Source of the DNA: Agrobacterium cucumeris
Lineage (GTDB): Bacteria; Pseudomonadota; Alphaproteobacteria; Rhizobiales; Rhizobiaceae
DNA length: 64,000 nucleotides
Assembly: GCF_030036535.1 (NCBI RefSeq)
Contig: NZ_CP080387.1
Location: 1,240,001 to 1,304,000, forward strand
Reading direction: 5' to 3'
How positions within the stretch are numbered: position 1 is the first letter of the stretch; each line of letters starts with the position of its first letter. The position numbers and the translations under genes were made by a program. Shown piece by piece: positions 52,621-62,260 of the stretch. The notes under the pieces were generated by a model. It was not told the origin of the DNA. It ran no database searches and saw nothing but the letters and a program-made list of their open reading frames with translations.

Positions 52621-53688
52621 ATGTTCACAACGTCCGCTTATGCCTGCGATGACGGGTCTTCGCCGATGAAGCCCGCGACGATCAAACGTCGCGATCCGGG
52701 TCCCCGCGATGTCGAAATCGAGATTGAGTTCTGTGGCGTCTGTCACTCGGATATCCACACGGCCCGCAGCGAATGGCCGGGGTCTCTCTACCCCTGCGTT
52801 CCCGGCCATGAAATCATCGGCCGCGTCGCCCGGCTGGGTTCGGACGTCACGAAGTTCAAGGCAGGCGACCGTGTCGGCGTCGGCTGTATCGTCGATAGCT
52901 GTCGTGAATGCGCAAGCTGCGCCGAGGGGCTCGAACAATATTGCGAAAACGGCATGACCGGCACCTATAATTCGCCTGACAAGGCGATGGGCGGCAGCGC
53001 GCATACGCTGGGTGGCTATTCCGCCCATGTGGTGGTGGATGACCGCTACGTGCTCAATATTCCCGAAGGGCTCGATCCGGCGGCCGCGGCACCCCTGCTC
53101 TGCGCCGGCATAACCACCTATTCCCCGCTGCGCCACTGGAATGCCGGCCCCGGCAAACGTGTCGGCGTCGTTGGTCTCGGCGGTCTTGGCCACATGGCCG
53201 TCAAGATCGCCAATGCCATGGGCGCAACGGTGGTGATGATCACCACCTCGCCCGGCAAGGCGGAAGACGCAAAGAAGCTGGGTGCCCACGAGGTTATCGT
53301 TTCGCGCGACGCCGAACAGATGAAGAAAGCCGCTTCCAGCCTCGATCTCATCATCGACGCGGTTGCGGCCGATCACGACATCGATTCTTATCTTGCACTG
53401 CTGAAGCGCGATGGCGCCCTGGTGCAGGTCGGCGCGCCGGAAAAGCCGCTCTCCGTTCACGCCTTCAGCCTTATCCCCGGCCGCAAGACCTTTGCCGGTT
53501 CGATGATCGGCGGCATTCCGGAAACACAGGAAATGCTGGATTTCTGCGCCGAAAAAGACATAGCCGCCGAAATCGAAATGATCGATATCGGTCAGATCAA
53601 TGACGCTTATGAACGCATGATAAAAAGCGATGTGCGTTATCGTTTCGTCATTGATATGAAGAGCCTGCCACGCCAGAAAGCCGCCTGA
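52621..53688 (+). CDS. NAD(P)-dependent zinc alcohol dehydrogenase (YahK/CAD type)
   Basis: A 355-residue medium-chain dehydrogenase. The catalytic zinc Cys and His are in CGVCHSDIHTA and PGHEIIGRV, and the structural zinc Cys in CRECASCAEGLEQYC. The Rossmann motif is VGVVGLGGLGHMAVK. TYNSPDKAMGGSAHTLGGYS places it with E. coli YahK and cinnamyl-alcohol dehydrogenases, which reduce many aldehydes with NADPH. ATG at 52621 behind GAGGAGGAACG. A transporter gene follows after 72 bases. Confidence 0.93.
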   Translation: MFTTSAYACDDGSSPMKPATIKRRDPGPRDVEIEIEFCGVCHSDIHTARSEWPGSLYPCVPGHEIIGRVARLGSDVTKFKAGDRVGVGCIVDSCRECASCAEGLEQYCENGMTGTYNSPDKAMGGSAHTLGGYSAHVVVDDRYVLNIPEGLDPAAAAPLLCAGITTYSPLRHWNAGPGKRVGVVGLGGLGHMAVKIANAMGATVVMITTSPGKAEDAKKLGAHEVIVSRDAEQMKKAASSLDLIIDAVAADHDIDSYLALLKRDGALVQVGAPEKPLSVHAFSLIPGRKTFAGSMIGGIPETQEMLDFCAEKDIAAEIEMIDIGQINDAYERMIKSDVRYRFVIDMKSLPRQKAA

Positions 53689-53760
53689 TCCTGAGAGGGG
53701 GCGGCCTTGTGGGCGTCCCCTTCCTCATTGGACCTTCCGGTCGAAAGCGCAGCCCCAACC

Positions 53761-54696
53761 ATGACCAGCCAGACCGGTTTCAGCGATGTCGCCAAGGGCA
53801 TGACCATCATGGCAGGCTGCATGTTCGTGCTGCCGGTCATGGATGCGATTGCCAAATACATGGCGGTCAGCGGCGGCATGTCGCCGGCGCAGGTGACCTT
53901 TTACCGCTTTTTCTTTCAGGTGGTGTGCACCCTGCCGCTGCTGCTCCTGGTTTCGCCGAAAGCCCTGTTCAGCGCCAAACGGCCGTGGATGAACTGCCTG
54001 CGCGGCGTGCTGCATGCCTCGGCCAGCCTGATGTTCTTCGCCGCCGTCAAATACATGCCGCTTGCCGATGTCTTTGCCATCTATTTCGTCGAGCCCTTCA
54101 TGCTGACGATGATGTCGGCCCTCTTCCTGGGTGACAAAGTCGGCTGGAAGCGCTGGACGGCGATCGTCGTCGGTTTCGGTGGCGCGCTGATCGTCATTCA
54201 GCCGAGTTTCGAAATCTTCGGCTGGACTTCACTGCTGCCGGTTGCCTGCGCCTTTCTCTATACGCTTTATCTGTTTCTGAACCGTGCCATTGGTGACGCC
54301 GACAGCCCGCTTGTCATGCAGACCATGTCCGGCATTGCCGGCACGATATTCATGGGTGTGGTGCTTCTGGCCGGCGATGCGCTGGGCGACAAGGATTTCA
54401 CCATGTCGCTTCCACAATCCGGCTTTGCGCTTGTCCTGCTCATCCTGCTTGGATCGATATCCGGCTACATGCACCTGCTGATCGTCAGGGCTTTCAGGCT
54501 TGCGCCGCTATCACTTCTGGCGCCGTTCCAGTATTTCGAGATCATTTCGGCGACGGTTCTCGGTTATGCGCTGTTTTCGGACTTCCCGACGCCGTCAAAA
54601 TGGCTTGGCATCCTCATCATCGTCGCATCCGGCCTGTTTATCATCTGGCGGGAAAGCAAGCAGGCGCATGCCACCCCGCCGCTTGACGGGCAATGA
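53761..54696 (+). CDS. DMT-superfamily transporter (EamA family)
   Basis: A 311-residue inner-membrane protein with ten predicted segments in two repeats. Typical EamA marks are MDAIAKYMAVSGGMSPAQVTFYRF, PLADVFAIYFVEPFMLTMMSALFLGDKV and, in the second half, LAPLSLLAPFQYFEIISATVLGY. The substrate is unknown; relatives export amino acids or metabolites or act in the opposite direction. ATG at 53761 gives a standard N-terminus. The frame is open back to 53707. Confidence 0.9.
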   Translation: MTSQTGFSDVAKGMTIMAGCMFVLPVMDAIAKYMAVSGGMSPAQVTFYRFFFQVVCTLPLLLLVSPKALFSAKRPWMNCLRGVLHASASLMFFAAVKYMPLADVFAIYFVEPFMLTMMSALFLGDKVGWKRWTAIVVGFGGALIVIQPSFEIFGWTSLLPVACAFLYTLYLFLNRAIGDADSPLVMQTMSGIAGTIFMGVVLLAGDALGDKDFTMSLPQSGFALVLLILLGSISGYMHLLIVRAFRLAPLSLLAPFQYFEIISATVLGYALFSDFPTPSKWLGILIIVASGLFIIWRESKQAHATPPLDGQ

Positions 54697-54712
54697 GACG
54701 CCAAGCCCGTGT

Positions 54713-55171
54713 TCAAGTGCCCGAGGGCAGCGGTCCTTCGTCGTGATGATCCTGCGCCTCCACAAGGCTGCCAAGCAGCCAGAGGGAAACCTCCGCCGCT
54801 TCACCGGCGGATTTGAAGCGATATGAGCCGCTATATTTCGGCATGTCAAAGAAGGTGACGACAAAACCGTCGCCGCTTTCCAGGCTCTCGACCCTGATCC
54901 GCTCAGGGTCGATCATCACGCAGACATAGTGCGATCCCATATTGCGCATGAAGCCGGCCTTGTTGTCGTGCAGCCGCACGAAGGCCGCACCGCCATCCAC
55001 CGTCATATGCAGGCTTCGGATCGCCTCATTGGGAAAAGCCCGGGCGAAATCCATGATCGCCTGCCCCACATCATGGCTGTTGTCCTCATCCGTTGCCCGC
55101 GTCATGCGCCAGGCATAAACGGCAAAGACCGACAGCAGCACGAAGACGATAATCCAGATCGCCATATTCAT
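54713..55171 (-). CDS. Membrane-anchored hypothetical protein
   Basis: A 152-residue protein with one N-terminal membrane segment (MNMAIWIIVFVLLSVFAVYA) and a soluble domain (about 33-150) of alternating strands and helices with no known motif. Without a cleavable signal it is probably anchored by its N-terminus. The start is ATG at 55171; an ATG two codons later is equally possible. It lies 129 bases after the squalene-synthase-like gene on the same strand and may be the last gene of the secDF cluster. Confidence 0.75.
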   Translation of the reverse strand: MNMAIWIIVFVLLSVFAVYAWRMTRATDEDNSHDVGQAIMDFARAFPNEAIRSLHMTVDGGAAFVRLHDNKAGFMRNMGSHYVCVMIDPERIRVESLESGDGFVVTFFDMPKYSGSYRFKSAGEAAEVSLWLLGSLVEAQDHHDEGPLPSGT

Positions 55172-55300
55172 CGGGGACGCTCCCTCAGCACTGAAACATC
55201 ACGACTCGCGAATCGAAACGACGCGAACCTGATTCAGCTTCATAGAGATCGAGGCTTGTGTGAAGTGTGGCTTGTCGGAAGACCCGGGACGGATGGAAAA

Positions 55301-56146
55301 TCAGAACCGCTTCAGGAACGATGCCTTTGCAAGAGCCCATTGCCGGCGAAGCTGCGACAGCTGCAACTCGCCCTCGAACACGCCCACCCCGGCCTTTCTT
55401 GCCGCGAGGATGACCGGTCCGGACAGGGCAACGGGCAGATAGGCGGCAAAGACGGACCTTGGGATTTTCGCGCGTCTTGCCTTTTCCAGATGATCGAGCG
55501 CATGGGCGGCAAATAGCTCTATGGCGATGCCGATGCGTTGTCGGTCATCGCCTTCAAGAAAGGTCTCGCGATCGAGCCCGGCGGCCGCGAGCATATCGGC
55601 GGGAATATAGACCTGCCCGCGACGGCGATGCAGCGGCATCAGCAGCAGAATGCCGGCCATGGCCTGCGCGACGCCCGCATGTCCGGCCGCCTCCGCGCTG
55701 GCCGGAGCGTCTTCCGCCGAGAGCACAAGGCTCGCCAGCTGAATCAGCGCCGAGGCGGTCTCTCCGGCATAACCTTCGAGCGCGTTTCGATCCTCGAAGA
55801 GATCGTCATAGAGATCGAAAATGCGCGCCTCGATCATATTGGCCAGCACCGGGCGCGGCAGACGATATTGCTCGATAGCGGTCAAGAGAGCCGCAGCAAC
55901 GGGATGGGACAGACTGTCGCCATGCGCATTGCCCTCAAGCAGATCGCGCCACCATTGCATGCGCACTTCGCCAGGCAGCGCCTCGCGCACGGAATCGCGG
56001 ATACGGGCGATCTCGGCATTAAAAGCGTAAAGCGCCGCCAGAGAATTGCGTTTATCGGCAGGCGACAGAAGACAGGCGAGATAGCGGTCGCGATCGGTGT
56101 CGCGCAGCGTCGCGAGGCAGACGTCGAGATTTTCTGTGGGTGCCAT
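55301..56146 (-). CDS. Phytoene/squalene synthase-family protein (NDUFAF6-like)
   Basis: A 281-residue all-helical protein of the trans-isoprenyl diphosphate synthase fold. It has DRDRYLACLLSPADKRNSLAALYAFNAEI, GEVRMQWWRDLLEG, FEDRNALEGYAGETASALIQL and the HAGVAQAMAGILLLMPLHRRRGQVYIP region. The two DxxxD motifs needed to bind prenyl diphosphates are poorly kept, and the sequence is closer to NDUFAF6, the mitochondrial complex I assembly factor, than to active squalene synthases. It follows the Mth938-domain gene by 23 bases on the same strand. Confidence 0.85.
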   Translation of the reverse strand: MAPTENLDVCLATLRDTDRDRYLACLLSPADKRNSLAALYAFNAEIARIRDSVREALPGEVRMQWWRDLLEGNAHGDSLSHPVAAALLTAIEQYRLPRPVLANMIEARIFDLYDDLFEDRNALEGYAGETASALIQLASLVLSAEDAPASAEAAGHAGVAQAMAGILLLMPLHRRRGQVYIPADMLAAAGLDRETFLEGDDRQRIGIAIELFAAHALDHLEKARRAKIPRSVFAAYLPVALSGPVILAARKAGVGVFEGELQLSQLRRQWALAKASFLKRF

Positions 56147-56169
56147 GGTTCCCCGCGCGAAACGTCCTG

Positions 56170-56562
56170 TCAGCCTTCGACGGCAATCAGCGCCGCAGCG
56201 ACGGCGCGCGATTCCGAAAGCATGATATTATAGGTGCGCACGGCAGCACCCGTGCTCATCGGGTCGACCGAAATGCCCGCTTCCTTGAAGGCCGCGCGCA
56301 GTTCCTTCGGCAGAACACGCATGCCGTCCCCCGTACCGATCAGCAGTACTTCGATGTCCTGCGCTTCCGCCAGAACCTTTTCGAAATGCCCGATGGTCAA
56401 CTCTTTCGCATCGACCGGCTCCCAGCCATGAATGCCGGAGGGCAGAAGCAGAAGCGAGCCGCGATGCGACATCTCGGCAAAACGGAAACCGCCATTGCCA
56501 TAGGCATCGATGGGCGCCCGGCCGGGAAAATGGGCCGGGCGTATTTCTATCCCGCCGGCCAT
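56170..56562 (-). CDS. Mth938-like domain protein (NDUFAF3-like)
   Basis: A 130-residue single-domain protein of the Mth938/DUF498 family. Features are IDAYGNGGFRFAEMSHRGSLLLLP, GIHGWEP and VLLIGTGDGMRVLPKELRAAF, with STGAAVRTYNIMLSESRAVAAAL at the end. NDUFAF3, a complex I assembly factor in mitochondria, has this fold. Its ATG overlaps the secDF stop (TGATG), so translation is coupled, and the NDUFAF6-like gene follows. Confidence 0.9.
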   Translation of the reverse strand: MAGGIEIRPAHFPGRAPIDAYGNGGFRFAEMSHRGSLLLLPSGIHGWEPVDAKELTIGHFEKVLAEAQDIEVLLIGTGDGMRVLPKELRAAFKEAGISVDPMSTGAAVRTYNIMLSESRAVAAALIAVEG

Positions 56563-59126
56563 CAGACGGCAGGCTTGCCGCCGATGGCGTTGCCGGGTTT
56601 TTCATCCTTCTCGTCTTCCGCATCCTTGTTATCGGGACGCAGCTTGAAGGCGATAAGCACGGGCGCGGCAATATAGAGCGAGGAGAACACGCCGATACCG
56701 ACACCGAACAGCATGGCGAAGGTGAAGGAGCGAATAACCTCGCCACCGAAGAGGTAGAGCGCGAGCAGTGCCAGAAGCACGGTCAGACCGGTAAGGATCG
56801 TACGCGACAGCGTCTGGTTCAGCGACACGTCGATGACCATCGACAGCGGCATCTTTTTGTAACGCCGGAGGTTTTCGCGGATACGGTCATAGATGACGAC
56901 GGTATCGTTCAGCGAATAACCGATGATCGTCAGGATCGCCGCGATACTCGTCAGGTTGAACTCAAGCCCAAGGAAGACGAAGAGGCCTATGGTGAAGACC
57001 ACGTCGTGCACCATCGAGATGACCGCGCCGAGCGCAAACTGCCATTCGAAGCGAACCCAGATATAGACCATGATCGCCGTCATCGCGAGCAGGATGCCGA
57101 TCGTCGAGGTGAAGGTAAGGTCACCCGACACGGCCGGACCGACGACTTCGACGCGGCGGAAATCGTATTTGTCCTCAAGCTCGCCACGCACCATGGTGAT
57201 GGCGGACTGTTCGGCATTCTCGCCGCCTTCCTGCGCCTGAATGCGGATGAGAACATCCTGCGGCGTGCCGAAGTTCTGCGCCTGGATTTCACCAAGGTTC
57301 AGCTGGTTCAGACGATCGCGGATGTCCGCGAGATCTGCCTCACCCTGCTTGGCGCGCACTTCGATGACCGAACCGCCCTGGAAGTCGATGCCGAGGTTCA
57401 GGCCCTTGCCAACGAAACCGCCGATGCAGGCGAGCATGATGGCGCCGGTGATCATGAACACCACGCGACGATAACGCATGAAGGGAATATCGCGGCCGTC
57501 GAACATGGCGGTGCGGACACCCTTCGGCAGGTGTTTCGGACGGCTGCGGCGAACCCAGTAGCCGAACATCCACGCTGTCAGCGTATAGGCGGTGAAGACG
57601 GTGGTAATGATACCGACAGCCAGCGTCACCGCAAAGCCCTTGACCGGACCGGTGCCCATGTAGAACAGCACGCTCGCCACGATCAGCGTCGTCAGGTTGG
57701 CGTCGATAATGGTCGCAAAGGCGCGGGTGAAGCCGTTATCCAATGACTGGATCAGCGGTTTGCCGCTTTTCACCTCTTCGCGTATTCGCTCATAGATCAG
57801 AACGTTGGAATCCACCGCCATACCGATCGTCAGAACGATACCGGCGATACCTGGCAATGTCAGCGTTGATCCGATCACACTGAGGACCGCCAGCAGCATG
57901 ACGACGTTGACGACAAGGGCGATGTTCGCCAGCAGGCCGAAGAAGCCGTAGAAGACGAACATGAAGATGAGAACGCCGACGGCGCCGATGGCGCTTGCCG
58001 TCAGGCCGGCGGTGATGGAGTCGTTACCAAGGCTCGGGCCGACGGTGCGTTCTTCAACGACGGTCAGCGTGGCCGGAAGTGCGCCGGCACGCAGCAGAAC
58101 CGCGAGGTCGTTTGCACCCTGCACCGAGAAGTTACCGGAAATCTGTCCCGAACCGCCGATGATCGGCTCGCGGATGACAGGTGCGGAAATGACCTGGTTA
58201 TCCAGCACGATGGCGAAAGGCTTGCCGACATTCTGCTGCGTCGCCTGCGCAAAGCGCTGCGCGCCGCGGCTGTCGAAGCGGAAGGTGACGACCGGCTCGT
58301 TGGTCTGCTGGTTGAAGCTCGCCTGCGAATCCACGAGGTTGTCGCCAGAAACGAGAGCACGGCGCTCCACCAGATAGGGAACCGGCGGATCGTCCTGCGA
58401 ATAGAGAACTTCGGAGGTTGCGGGCGGACGGCCATTCATCGCTTCCTGCACCGGCATGGTGGTGTCGACCATGCGGAAGGACAGCTTTGCCGTCTGGTTG
58501 AGAAGCGATTTCAGGCGCTGCGGATCCTGAAGGCCCGGCACCTGCACGATGATGCGGTCGGAACCCTGACGCTGGATGAGCGGCTCGGTGGTGCCGACTT
58601 CGTCGACGCGGCGGCGCACGACTTCAATCGACTGCGATACGGCCGATGACAGGCGGTAATCAACGCCTTCGTCGGTGAGGTTGAGCCGCAGCAGATTGTC
58701 GCCGCCGTCGCTCATCGTCACTTCGGTGATGGAGCCGCCGACCAGCGTTCCGGCGGATACCGGCTGCGTCAGATCGCGAAGCGCCGTCTTGGCGGCTTCC
58801 AGCTGGGCGGGATCGCTGATGCGAACCTGAATCTGCTGGCCGTTGCCGGCAAGCCCGGAATAGCGGATATTGGCGTCGCGAAGCTGGGTGCGCACATCGC
58901 CGACAATCGTCTCAAGCCGTTCCTTGACAATGTCGGAACGCTCGATCTTGAGCATGATGTGCGAGCCGCCCTGAAGGTCGAGACCGAGCGTTACCTTGTT
59001 GTCCTTGTACCAGGCAGGCATGCTCTCCAGCTGTTTTTCCGAAAACAGGTTAGGAGAGGCGATAAAGACGCTTGCCAGCACAAGCAGCCAGATGAAGACT
59101 GTTTTCCAACGGGAAAAATGAAGCAT
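56562..59126 (-). CDS. secDF: Protein translocase subunit SecDF (fused)
   Basis: An 854-residue fusion of SecD and SecF, which use the proton gradient to pull secreted proteins across the inner membrane. SecD part: N-terminal helix, periplasmic P1 domain (LGLDLQGGSHIMLKIE), then LPGIAGIVLTIGMAVDSNVLIYERIREE. SecF part from about residue 540: LGIDFQGGSVIEV and YSLNDTVVIYDRIRENL. Both halves carry their characteristic membrane-helix Asp/Arg motifs. ATG at 59126 gives the family start. It lies 82 bases after yajC on the same strand. Confidence 0.97.
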   Translation of the reverse strand: MLHFSRWKTVFIWLLVLASVFIASPNLFSEKQLESMPAWYKDNKVTLGLDLQGGSHIMLKIERSDIVKERLETIVGDVRTQLRDANIRYSGLAGNGQQIQVRISDPAQLEAAKTALRDLTQPVSAGTLVGGSITEVTMSDGGDNLLRLNLTDEGVDYRLSSAVSQSIEVVRRRVDEVGTTEPLIQRQGSDRIIVQVPGLQDPQRLKSLLNQTAKLSFRMVDTTMPVQEAMNGRPPATSEVLYSQDDPPVPYLVERRALVSGDNLVDSQASFNQQTNEPVVTFRFDSRGAQRFAQATQQNVGKPFAIVLDNQVISAPVIREPIIGGSGQISGNFSVQGANDLAVLLRAGALPATLTVVEERTVGPSLGNDSITAGLTASAIGAVGVLIFMFVFYGFFGLLANIALVVNVVMLLAVLSVIGSTLTLPGIAGIVLTIGMAVDSNVLIYERIREEVKSGKPLIQSLDNGFTRAFATIIDANLTTLIVASVLFYMGTGPVKGFAVTLAVGIITTVFTAYTLTAWMFGYWVRRSRPKHLPKGVRTAMFDGRDIPFMRYRRVVFMITGAIMLACIGGFVGKGLNLGIDFQGGSVIEVRAKQGEADLADIRDRLNQLNLGEIQAQNFGTPQDVLIRIQAQEGGENAEQSAITMVRGELEDKYDFRRVEVVGPAVSGDLTFTSTIGILLAMTAIMVYIWVRFEWQFALGAVISMVHDVVFTIGLFVFLGLEFNLTSIAAILTIIGYSLNDTVVIYDRIRENLRRYKKMPLSMVIDVSLNQTLSRTILTGLTVLLALLALYLFGGEVIRSFTFAMLFGVGIGVFSSLYIAAPVLIAFKLRPDNKDAEDEKDEKPGNAIGGKPAV

Positions 59127-59208
59127 TTCGATCTCGGTCAGGGTTGGGGTTGCGCGGACAGCGCAACCCGTCAAAATTCGCAATCGGGCGTCCGGTTATC
59201 CGGCAGGA

Positions 59209-59556
59209 TCAGGAAGCGGCTTCCGTCTTGACCACTTCACCCTTCACACGCACTTCGGCGATATAAGCGCGGGCAGCGCGGATTTTCACGCCTTCGGCGA
59301 TTTCGACTTCGAGTTCATTGTCGTCGATGACCTTGGTCACCTTGCCAACGATGCCGCCGCCAAGAACGACCTGATCGCCACGGCGAATGCTGGTCAGTGT
59401 TTCCTGACGCTTCTTCATCTGCGCGCGCTGCGGGCGGATGAGGAAAAAGTACCAGACGACCATAAGGGGCGCAAACAGGAAAAGCATTTCCAGGCCGGAA
59501 CCGAAGGCCGATGCGCCGCCCGTTGCGTCCTGGGCAAAAGCTTGACTAATGAACAT
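59209..59556 (-). CDS. yajC: Preprotein translocase subunit YajC
   Basis: A 115-residue single-pass protein that joins SecDF in the holotranslocon. The hydrophobic segment (about 24-43) runs into the conserved FFLIRPQRAQMKKRQE, and GDQVVLGGGIVGKVTKV is the usual soluble motif. ATG at 59556 behind GAGGAG is preferred over the longer open frame to 59661. It is the first gene of the yajC-secDF-Mth938-NDUFAF6-like unit. Confidence 0.96.
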   Translation of the reverse strand: MFISQAFAQDATGGASAFGSGLEMLFLFAPLMVVWYFFLIRPQRAQMKKRQETLTSIRRGDQVVLGGGIVGKVTKVIDDNELEVEIAEGVKIRAARAYIAEVRVKGEVVKTEAAS

Positions 59557-59763
59557 ATAAAACTCCTCAACGATTACGGCACGACCTCGTATGCCGCCCC
59601 AGCTTTCAAGCCGCCGGAATATAGTGGGGAACGCCGGGATTGCAACAGATGCAAGGCCCACGCCGTACCGATTCCGGACCTCTTAACCTTTATGGGCCGG
59701 AAACGCCATGCTAGGCCGGTCGCAAAACAGAGTTTTGAACACCAGACAAGCGGAAGAAACACC

Positions 59764-60636
59764 ATGATTCGAGAAGAAACGGCCACCCTGCTTCTTGCCG
59801 AACTGCGCCGGCTGAACGTTGCCGTGGAGCGGCTGGCCGGCCCGGCCCCCGCGGTAAACGACTGGAATGCAGCCGATTGTTTCGTCTGGTCGCCGGTCAA
59901 CTCCTTTTTGCAGCCGGTCCCCCGCCCCAACCGCATCGCACTCAAACTCATTCGCGGCGTCGATCATGTGCGTGACATCCTGCATGAAAACACCCTGCGT
60001 TTCGCCGATGGTTTTCCTGCCAACAACGTGCTCTTGTGGGGCGCGCGCGGCATGGGCAAGTCCTCGCTGGTCAAGGCGGTTCACGAAGATGTGCGCACCG
60101 CAAGCGGCGTTCCCCTGAAACTGGTGGAAGTGCACCGTGAGGATATCCACACCCTGCCCGCTTTGCTCGACATACTGAAAACCTCGGATCAGCGCGTCAT
60201 CCTGTTCTGCGACGACCTCTCTTTCGATCACGACGACACGGCCTACAAATCGCTGAAGGCGGCGCTCGATGGTGGTATCGAAGGGCGGCCGGATAATGTG
60301 CTCTTCTATGCGACCTCCAACCGCCGCCATCTGCTGCCACGCCACATGATGGAAAACGAACAATCGACCGCCATCAACCCGTCGGAAGCAGTCGAAGAAA
60401 AAGTCTCCCTGTCCGATCGCTTCGGCCTGTGGCTCGGCTTCCATAAATGCGGCCAGGAAGACTATCTGACGATGATCGACAGCTATGCCGAACACTTCGA
60501 TCTGGGTGTGGACCGCGAAACCCTGCATCACGAAGCGCTGGAATGGGCAACCACCCGCGGCGGCCGCTCTGGCCGTGTTGCCTGGCAATATATTCAGGAC
60601 GCCGCCGGCCGCTTGAGGAAATCCATCGACCGATAA
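59764..60636 (+). CDS. DUF815-family ATP-binding protein
   Basis: A 290-residue AAA-type ATPase of the DUF815 family. The Walker A is WGARGMGKSSLVKA (about 98-106) and the Walker B is VILFCDDLSFD. Sensor-like NVLFYATSNRRHLLPRHMMEN follows. The C-terminal lid ends RVAWQYIQDAAGRLRKS. The family is common in proteobacteria, and its partner is not known. The frame stays open to 59542, but ATG at 59764 (after GGAAGAAACACC) fits the family. It is divergent from yajC. Confidence 0.9.
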   Translation: MIREETATLLLAELRRLNVAVERLAGPAPAVNDWNAADCFVWSPVNSFLQPVPRPNRIALKLIRGVDHVRDILHENTLRFADGFPANNVLLWGARGMGKSSLVKAVHEDVRTASGVPLKLVEVHREDIHTLPALLDILKTSDQRVILFCDDLSFDHDDTAYKSLKAALDGGIEGRPDNVLFYATSNRRHLLPRHMMENEQSTAINPSEAVEEKVSLSDRFGLWLGFHKCGQEDYLTMIDSYAEHFDLGVDRETLHHEALEWATTRGGRSGRVAWQYIQDAAGRLRKSIDR

Positions 60637-60976
60637 CGCGACAGTGACATCTGGCGAAAGCCGGTGTCGTTACGGCCACAAAGCGTGTCGTATTTCCGAA
60701 CGACAAGCCGCGTCCCGCATGGTTTGCTGCAGCCATCCGGTTCCGCTTTGAATTTCAAGGCGGAACAGTCGGAACACCGGCGAAATGCCGGTGGCTGCGG
60801 CGGGCGGTGATCGGAGGCAGGCTGCGTCCTTTATGGACACATGACCATTCCCCTTTCCATCCCTTCGCCGAAAAATTCCGCTCGAACCGGACATCGGTTC
60901 AGGCGCGTATTTCGACGATATCCTGTCCGCGGAGGAGCGGGCCGGCATTGGCGTTCAACCCGAGGAGGAGATGGAT
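60637..60976. other. Gap between the DUF815 gene and fdhA
   Basis: About 340 bases. I see no convincing coding sequence, RNA or terminator. The open frame on the minus strand (60670-60948) has no ribosome site and unlikely composition. The fdhA promoter is expected in the last 150 bases. Confidence 0.4.
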
Positions 60977-62167
60977 ATGAGCAGGAACAGAGGCGTCGTT
61001 TACCTGAAGCCCGGACAGGTCGAGGTCCGCGACATCGACGACCCCAAGCTTGAGGCGCCGGATGGCCGCCGTATCGAACACGGCGTTATTCTCAAAGTGA
61101 TTTCCACCAATATCTGCGGCTCCGACCAGCATATGGTGCGCGGCCGCACCACCGCCATGCCGGGTCTCGTCCTTGGCCATGAAATTACCGGCGAAGTCAT
61201 CGAAAAAGGCGTCGATGTCGAAATGCTGGAAATCGGCGACATCGTCTCGGTGCCGTTCAACGTTGCCTGCGGCCGTTGCCGTTGTTGCAAGTCGCAGGAT
61301 ACCGGCGTCTGCCTGACGGTGAACCCGTCACGCGCCGGCGGCGCTTACGGTTACGTCGATATGGGCGGCTGGATCGGCGGACAGGCCCGTTATGTCACCA
61401 TCCCCTATGCCGATTTCAACCTTCTGAAATTCCCCGATCGCGACAAGGCGATGTCGAAGATTCGCGATCTCACCATGCTGTCAGACATTCTGCCGACCGG
61501 CTTCCACGGCGCCGTCAAGGCGGGCGTCGGTGTCGGTTCCACGGTCTATGTGGCGGGCGCCGGCCCGGTCGGTCTTGCCGCAGCCGCCTCCGCCCGCATT
61601 CTCGGTGCGGCCGTCGTCATGGTCGGTGATTTCAACAAGGATCGTCTCGCCCACGCCGCCCGCGTCGGTTTCGAGCCCGTCGATCTTTCCAAGGGTGACC
61701 GGCTGGGCGACATGATTGCCGAGATCGTCGGCACCAACGAGGTCGACAGCGCCATCGACGCCGTCGGTTTCGAGGCACGCGGCCATTCCGGCGGCGAACA
61801 GCCGGCCATCGTTCTCAACCAGATGATGGAAATCACCCGCGCCGCCGGCTCCATCGGCATCCCCGGCCTCTACGTCACCGAGGATCCCGGCGCGGTTGAC
61901 AATGCGGCGAAACAGGGCGCCCTGTCGCTGCGTTTCGGCCTCGGCTGGGCCAAGGCGCAATCCTTCCACACCGGCCAGACGCCGGTGTTGAAATATAACC
62001 GCCAGCTCATGCAGGCGATCCTGCATGACCGCCTGCCCATCGCCGACATCGTCAATGCCAAGATCATCGCGCTCGACGATGCCGTCCAGGGTTATGAAAG
62101 CTTCGATCAGGGCGCGGCAACCAAGTTCGTCCTCGACCCGCACGGCGATCTGTTGAAAGCGGCCTGA
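60977..62167 (+). CDS. fdhA: Glutathione-independent formaldehyde dehydrogenase
   Basis: A 396-residue zinc- and NAD-dependent dehydrogenase of the Pseudomonas putida type, which keeps its cofactor bound and can dismutate aldehydes. Motifs: STNICGSDQHMVRGR and GHEITGEVIEKG (catalytic zinc), CGRCRCCKSQDTGVC (structural zinc), VYVAGAGPVGLAAAASA (NAD) and IDAVGFEARGHSG. Typical of this type are MGGWIGGQARYV and GLYVTEDPGAVD. ATG at 60977 has an AGGAGG at the right distance; the ATG two codons before is too close to it. A strong terminator follows. Confidence 0.95.
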   Translation: MSRNRGVVYLKPGQVEVRDIDDPKLEAPDGRRIEHGVILKVISTNICGSDQHMVRGRTTAMPGLVLGHEITGEVIEKGVDVEMLEIGDIVSVPFNVACGRCRCCKSQDTGVCLTVNPSRAGGAYGYVDMGGWIGGQARYVTIPYADFNLLKFPDRDKAMSKIRDLTMLSDILPTGFHGAVKAGVGVGSTVYVAGAGPVGLAAAASARILGAAVVMVGDFNKDRLAHAARVGFEPVDLSKGDRLGDMIAEIVGTNEVDSAIDAVGFEARGHSGGEQPAIVLNQMMEITRAAGSIGIPGLYVTEDPGAVDNAAKQGALSLRFGLGWAKAQSFHTGQTPVLKYNRQLMQAILHDRLPIADIVNAKIIALDDAVQGYESFDQGAATKFVLDPHGDLLKAA

Positions 62168-62196
62168 CGCCTCGATCAACAGGCAGGAATGACAGA

Positions 62197-62229
62197 ACGC
62201 CCGCGACACACCCCGTCGCGGGCGTTTTT
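62197..62229. terminator. Rho-independent terminator after fdhA
   Basis: A perfect 11-bp stem, ACGCCCGCGAC / GTCGCGGGCGT, is followed by TTTT. It lies between fdhA and the convergent TetR-type gene. Confidence 0.88.
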
Positions 62230-62260
62230 GCATGGCCAGGCATGTCTCCGGCCGGAGATA

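Noticed and set aside
60670..60948. 92-codon minus-strand open frame in the gap before fdhA
   Set aside because: No ribosome site, no recognisable motif and unlikely residue composition.
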